From NCBI RefSeq assembly GCF_000315625.1, contig NW_005434641.1, positions 423,754-487,753 on the forward strand: 64,000 bases of DNA, written 5' to 3'. The DNA comes from Guillardia theta CCMP2712. Lineage: Eukaryota > Cryptophyceae > Pyrenomonadales > Geminigeraceae. Both the position numbers and the translations under genes were made by a program. Under the pieces are notes generated by a model. The model searched no databases, was not told the DNA's origin, and saw only the letters and a list, made by a program, of their open reading frames with translations. This document shows, piece after piece, positions 59,863 through 64,000 of this stretch. Positions within the stretch are counted from its first letter, which is position 1. The number at the start of each line of letters is the position of its first letter.

Positions 59863-60334
59863 TTCTTGCTCCTCCTCTTCTTCGTCCTGTTGCTTCTCCT
59901 CCGACTCCTCCTCTCATCCCTCCTTACTTCCTCTTCCTGTTCGCTTGACTGGCCTCCCGGCAGCTCCCGGCTGGTCAAGTCTTCGCTTGAGCGAGCAGAC
60001 GAGGTGAGGGAGAGTGAAGGAGAAGAAGAAGAATGACTTGCTTGCAGCTGAAGATGAAATCAGCAGACACCGACAGAGTGAGTGTCCCATTCTCCTCTCC
60101 CCTCCCCTCTCTCCTCCATCATCTTTTGTCTTCCTCTCAACTTTCGTGCGACATTGCAGGTGATTGACAATCTCAAACTTGACATCGGCGAGGTGAGAAG
60201 AGAAAACATCATCTCACAAGATCATCTTCATGGCATGTCGTACAAGCATCTTACTCACTTGATCTCCTGCAGCAAGCGAAGAATCTTGTTGAGGCACAGA
60301 ACCTTGTGCGAGCTCTGCTAGGGGCACAGAAGGT

Positions 60335-60407
<73 letters not shown>

Positions 60408-61454
60408 AAAATAAATGATTTTCTTCGCAGCGCTTTGCTGTGGAGCTCGATGACCTCGGGACGAGTGTACGACAGAAACCAGACGAAACCAGTAACGCCC
60501 CACCCCCTCCTCCCTACCCTTCCTCCCCCCCCCCCCCCCTCCCCTCCTCCTTCCTCCTCCTCCTTCTCCTCCTCCCTCCTTTTTTCTTCCTGCTGTGCTG
60601 ACTGCTCTGATTCAGTGGACCTCGCAATGACTGGGTCCGGCAAGAATATTATGAGGCCTCACTCAGCACAGGTCAGAAATTCTTTCAGATCTCCTCCTCC
60701 TCTCCTCTCCTCTCTCCTCCCCCTTCCACTCCTTCCCCAATCTCCCCCGTGTTCCACCCTCATTGTCCCTTCATCACTCGCTTCTATCTTCCCTCCCTCC
60801 CTCCCTCCCTCCCTCCCTCCTCCCCTTCAGCTCAGTCCCCCAGCAGGCAGTCACCTTCAACCTCCCTCGCTCGTCCTCCCCGGAGGAGGTAAGAAGTTTG
60901 CGGGGCCTTCCTGCTGGGATTGAGCTGGGGATACAGGAGGATAGGCCGAGGACGAGTCTTGGCTTCAGCAACGGCCCGTCGAATCTCATCAGCCATTTTC
61001 CCCCCGGTAAGGTCAGGAGACCCAACTCGGCGATGCTGAACCGGCCGACGTCAGGTAGGAGGAGGAGAAGGAAATCGAAGAGGAGGGGGAAGAAGAGGAG
61101 GGTGGGTTCAGAGGCGACGAGAAGGGAGGGAGGAGCAGGGAGGAGGGATGGAGGGATGCTGCTGTTTGTATGGTTCTGCCCTGTTGTTTTCTTGGTTTTC
61201 CCTCCTCTTTCGTCCCTCCCTCCCCTCTATCCGTCTCCTTGTAATCTCACACTCCTACCAGCTCGATCTACGATGCACATCAGCGAGTTGACGTCAGACG
61301 AGAATAAGAACAGGCAAGAATGTCAACAATTTCTCGTCCTCCTCTTTCACCTCCTCTTCCTCCACTACTGCTTCCTGTCTTCCTCCATCGCTTCCTCCTG
61401 CTCTATCCCCTAATTCTCTTCTCAACCAGGAGATCTTCACACTCGAATAGATAG
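57772..61454 (+). CDS. Coiled-coil protein, unknown function, 21 exons
   Basis: Exons 57772-57813, 57864-57919, 57971-57995, 58055-58099, 58149-58350, 58502-58581, 58989-59052, 59098-59168, 59490-59525, 59651-59728, 59776-59813, 59964-60003, 60048-60077, 60160-60192, 60273-60332, 60431-60491, 60616-60671, 60836-60888, 60969-61054, 61262-61313 and 61430-61454 join in phase to about 410 residues. Residues 15-300 form an almost continuous Glu/Lys/Leu/Gln-rich coiled coil (for example NREDEIRVLRGECKSLAQQV, KEISDLK). The last 100 residues are Ser/Pro/Arg-rich and basic. The penultimate intron has a GC donor (CAG|GCAAGA). No catalytic motif or membrane segment is present. A cytoskeletal, ciliary or centrosomal structural role is plausible but not shown. 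Introns are loaded with simple repeats. The short last two exons depend on the GC-AG junction. Confidence 0.75.
58370..58460. repeat. Intronic GATGAT/GGTGGT repeat
   Basis: GATGATGATG then GGTGGTAGTAGT units inside the intron 58351-58501, starting about 20 bp after the donor. Confidence 0.85.
58603..58970. repeat. Intronic ACC/TCC/TTC/ATC triplet array
   Basis: The intron 58582-58988 is a mosaic of CACCAC, CTCCTC, TCATCA, CTTCTT and perfect TCC runs. A phrase of TTCTTCTTC-CGTCTTGCTCTCC occurs twice (about 58760 and 58875), so part of the array has been duplicated. Poly-Ser, poly-Leu and poly-Glu frames here are artefacts. Confidence 0.9.
59190..59400. repeat. Intronic GGGAC/GGGAG purine repeat
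   Basis: (GGGAC)4-5 then GGGAG and AGAAGGG units, with a near-duplicate block (GGAGAGGAGAAGAAGGG about 59228 and 59315), within the intron 59169-59489. Confidence 0.85.
59826..59870. repeat. Intronic CTCCTG repeat in the coiled-coil gene
   Basis: About six CTCCTG hexamers beginning about 12 bases after the donor at 59814. Confidence 0.9.
60338..60405. repeat. Intronic (CAG)n, about 22 units
   Basis: Perfect CAG triplets start five bases after the donor at 60333 and fill most of the 98-bp intron 60333-60430, leaving about 25 bp to the acceptor. Confidence 0.95.
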
Positions 61455-61819
61455 TAGGACAGACAACTTAACGCTTCTATCAAGCCGCAACTTGTACAGT
61501 AAATTCATAATATTCCTGCACTCCGAAGCAACACAAATGCCCTCTTCCTCCTCCACCCTCGCCTCCCTCCTCTTCCTCTTCCTCCTCCTGCACCTCCTCC
61601 TTGCTCGCGACGATGATCTATTTGTTTCATTTCCTTGTCTTCTCTGTGATCCCGCGTCAGGATGCTCTCACCAACAGTTTGGACATCTACTTTCAAGTTT
61701 TCAGTTCAAGTTGCACAACAAACATCAACAGACAACAATCTTTACGTATAAATCCTTAAACTACAAGTCGTCTCCCCCTTTCCATCAACAGCTCAACAAA
61801 AACCCCTTCCCTCCACTCC

Positions 61820-62386
61820 TCAAATGCCCCCTCCCCCTTCACCTCTCCCCCCCCTTCTACCCATTCTTCTTCGTCTCCTCCCCCCTCGTCGTCCTCCTCT
61901 CTCCCTCCCTCCTTCAAGCAATGTCCACATGACTCTCCCCCGACTCTCCCGCATCAATCGCTCGGCTCCCTGCGCCACCATCGTCACCATCTCCTCCTCT
62001 ACCCGCGTCATCTCACTTGGAGCGAATGCTACGACGTTGTGGTCGATCGCCCGCCCGCACTGGCGGCAAAACTTCGTCCCGTCCTAACAGACGTCAGCAC
62101 ATGACGTCACCGTCCCCGCCATCTGTACCATCTGGTTGAAGGCAGAGCCGCAGAAGACGCAGTACCTACAGCAGGGTGAGGAGAGGAGAGGAGAGGGGAG
62201 GGGAGGGGAGGGGAGGGGAGGGGAGGGGAGGGGAGGGGAGGGAAGAAGAGAGGGGAGGGGAGGGGGCGGGAGGGGGAGGAGGATGGGGACGCACTGGGGG
62301 ATCAGAGTGTGAAATTCCCTCTCCTTCGAAGAGCTGTCGCTGTGATATGAAAGAATCATCGTCAAGGAAAACGTCTCCTCCTCTCC

Positions 62387-62443
<57 letters not shown>

Positions 62444-64000
62444 TTTATCATCATCATCACCATCACCATCACCATCACCATCATCATCATCCTCATCATC
62501 ATCCTCATCCTCATCCTCATCCTCATCATCATCATCATCATCATCGTCGTCGTCTCCATCTCCGTCTCCATCTTTTTCTCCTTCTCCATCATCATCATCA
62601 CCACCACCACCACCATCACCATCACCACCACCACCACCACAGTTCAACATCAACAACCTGCATGTCACTGCATCGCTTCCATTCCTAGACGAGATAATCT
62701 GTTGCACCCTTGTTTTCTCGCGGTCTCTTTCAGCCAGGAACTGATAGGCCTGCGGAAATCTCACATTTCTCCGTTGACAGCGCGACACCCTTTCCCACCT
62801 TCCGCTGTTGGTCTGTGAGGTTGTTCCAATCTCGTTTGCACATCTTCACAATCTCTGCATGACTTGCTCTGCACGCAAAGAATCATCTCCACCGCAACTC
62901 CCTCCTCCATCATAGAAGAGCAGCAGGCGGAGGGTAAGCAAGAGGAAGGGCAGGTGGAAGGAGAGGAAAAGCAAGCATCCCATCCCATGCCCCTGCCTCT
63001 CTCACGTTGCGTTCTGCAGCTTCAGCTTCGGCGTACTGTTTCGCTCGTAGATGTTGTAGGCTAGATGAGCTAACTTGGACTTGTTCCACTCCTGCTGCTC
63101 CCCATCCGCCGACCTGCTCCCGGACAAGCATCAGCGGACAGCACGGCTCGTCAGCAAGACCTCGGCTGGATGGCTGCCCTCACAGCAGCAAGCTCCTCCT
63201 TGTATCTCTCCATATCCTTCTTCGCCGCCACTACATAAACCTGCTCTTCGTCTCAGGGGGCAATGGTGGAGATCGTTTCCCCCAGCTCACCTTCTGCTGA
63301 CTGGCAGGGAGGCTCTCGAACAGGTGCATGACGCCCTGGGCGAGCTGCTTCGACGTCCAGGATTGGTTAGGAGGGTGTCGTATCCTGTCCTGCAACGTCG
63401 CAGACGTCAGGGCGGACGAGCAAGGGAGGGAGATGGTCGAGAATTACCTTGACCTCCTTGAGAAACTTCACAGCTGCAGCCTCTGGACGGAGGGGAGCCT
63501 TGAGCCCTGTGGGAGTTTTCAGCTTCCCGAGACTCCCCGACAGGTCCGCAATACCTTGAGGCAGATTCATGTACGACAGCGAAGACAGCTCCCGCTTATC
63601 CGCTTCTGCCTCCAACCACTCCAGCACTCCGATCTCCGGCGTCGACACCTGCCAGGCCCAGTCAGAATGCTGTCAACGTCTGCAGCTCGCTGCACCGTCT
63701 TCTTGCGCTTTGGAGGAGCAGGCACTTCCTCCTTTCCTCCTGGGGCTGCTCCAGCCACTTGTTGCCTCCTCTTGGCTGTCTGGGCCTCAGCTGAAGGAGG
63801 AGGGAGGAGAGTCACATCAACGGCAAGAGCAGGAAGCACTGCAGACCAGCAGGGACCGGGGAGTGACCTGCAGCAGGCGGGGGGGCAGGAGAAGCAGCAG
63901 CATTCGGCGATGCACTATCTTTGAGCTTGAAGGCTGACTTCATCGTCTCCCGCTGTCTCTTGGCAGACTGTCTCTCTTGCCTCGCCTGCTCATGCACGTC
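61820..64000 (-). CDS. Two-HMG-box protein with compact C-terminal zinc ribbon (5' end outside window)
   Basis: Exons (high to low): beyond 64000-63868, 63790-63696, 63648-63555, 63506-63448, 63389-63291, 63240-63161, 63113-63006, 62868-62799, 62749-62658, 62339-62295, 62165-62129 and 62083-61820; all junctions phase-consistent. HMG box 1 spans the APLRPEAAAVKFLKEVK start through LFESLPASQQKVYVVAAKKDMERYKEE. HMG box 2 follows, from LAHLAYNIYERNSTPKLK through WNNLTDQQRKAYQFLAERDREK. Both show the box hallmarks: aromatic-rich helix 1, central W or F in helix 2, and Ala-Tyr/Val-Tyr then basic helix 3. The last exons encode a CVFC...FCRQC four-Cys zinc ribbon of C-x2-C-x11-C-x2-C form. A Lys/Arg cluster (PPKRKKT) upstream may be a nuclear import signal. 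HMG boxes bend DNA, so a chromatin role is likely. The Arg/Gly-rich residues after about 61930 may be untranslated sequence if an unseen splice intervenes. Confidence 0.8.
62165..62275. repeat. Intronic GGGGAG repeat
   Basis: (GGGGA/GGGAG)n on the top strand in the intron 62166-62294 of the minus-strand HMG gene, so CTCCCC in sense orientation. Confidence 0.85.
62388..62640. repeat. Intronic ATC/CAC triplet array
   Basis: About 19 ATC units followed by CATCAC, CATCCTC and CACCAC blocks, inside the intron 62340-62657 of the HMG gene and lying toward its 5' splice site in sense orientation. Poly-Asp and poly-His frames are artefacts. Confidence 0.95.

Noticed and set aside
62084-62788. Poly-Asp-rich 234-residue minus-strand frame
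   Set aside because: Most of it is the ATC repeat intron of the HMG gene; only the flanking parts are real exons.

Overview
This window reads as nuclear DNA of a compact eukaryotic genome, most likely a microalga with a secondary plastid, such as a cryptophyte of the Guillardia type. That assignment is an inference. It rests on dense genes with many short introns (mostly 44-55 bp), a bipartite-looking plastid presequence at 664, a eukaryotic starch synthase with a signal peptide, a type III glutamine synthetase, and flagellar-type repeat proteins. No rRNA, tRNA, CRISPR array or recognisable transposon was seen. Exon chains were built by hand from GT-AG (sometimes GC-AG) junctions with phase checking. 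Where I give a join, the frame closes unless stated.

Layout: (1) 1-8.0 kb: CTCCTG and ATTG repeats, a small plastid-targeted membrane protein (+), glutamine synthetase III (-), and a WDR82/Swd2-type WD40 protein (+). (2) 8.0-21.5 kb: a GC-extreme island, a plant-type phosphofructokinase (+) tail to tail with a NEK-like kinase (-), then about 5 kb without recognisable genes made of TACCCC-rich tracts, two GC-extreme islands and a 2.2 kb dark region. (3) 22-31 kb: starch synthase (+), a Zn2Cys6 regulator (-), a SHIPPO/ODF3-like repeat protein (+) and another GC island. (4) 31-46 kb: a small coiled-coil protein (+), UPF1 helicase (-), glutaminyl-tRNA synthetase with 32 exons (+), and a Ser-rich unknown (-). 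(5) 46-64 kb: GGGGTA tract and GC island, an ankyrin protein (+), a large helical unknown (-), an intronless Ser-rich unknown (+), an LRR plus Tudor-like protein (-), a coiled-coil protein (+), and a two-HMG-box protein with a compact zinc ribbon that runs off the right end (-).

Functional links are loose, as expected for eukaryotic gene order. Carbon metabolism is represented by PFK and starch synthase, with a Zn2Cys6/PAS-like regulator next to the latter. Nitrogen assimilation is represented by GSIII, and RNA and chromatin work by UPF1, WDR82, GlnRS and the HMG protein. The features I found least explained are the recurring pair of GGGGTA/TACCCC-rich tracts and GC-extreme islands built on CGGTCAC/GTGACCG and ACGGTAC words, and the concentration of tandem repeats directly behind 5' splice sites.
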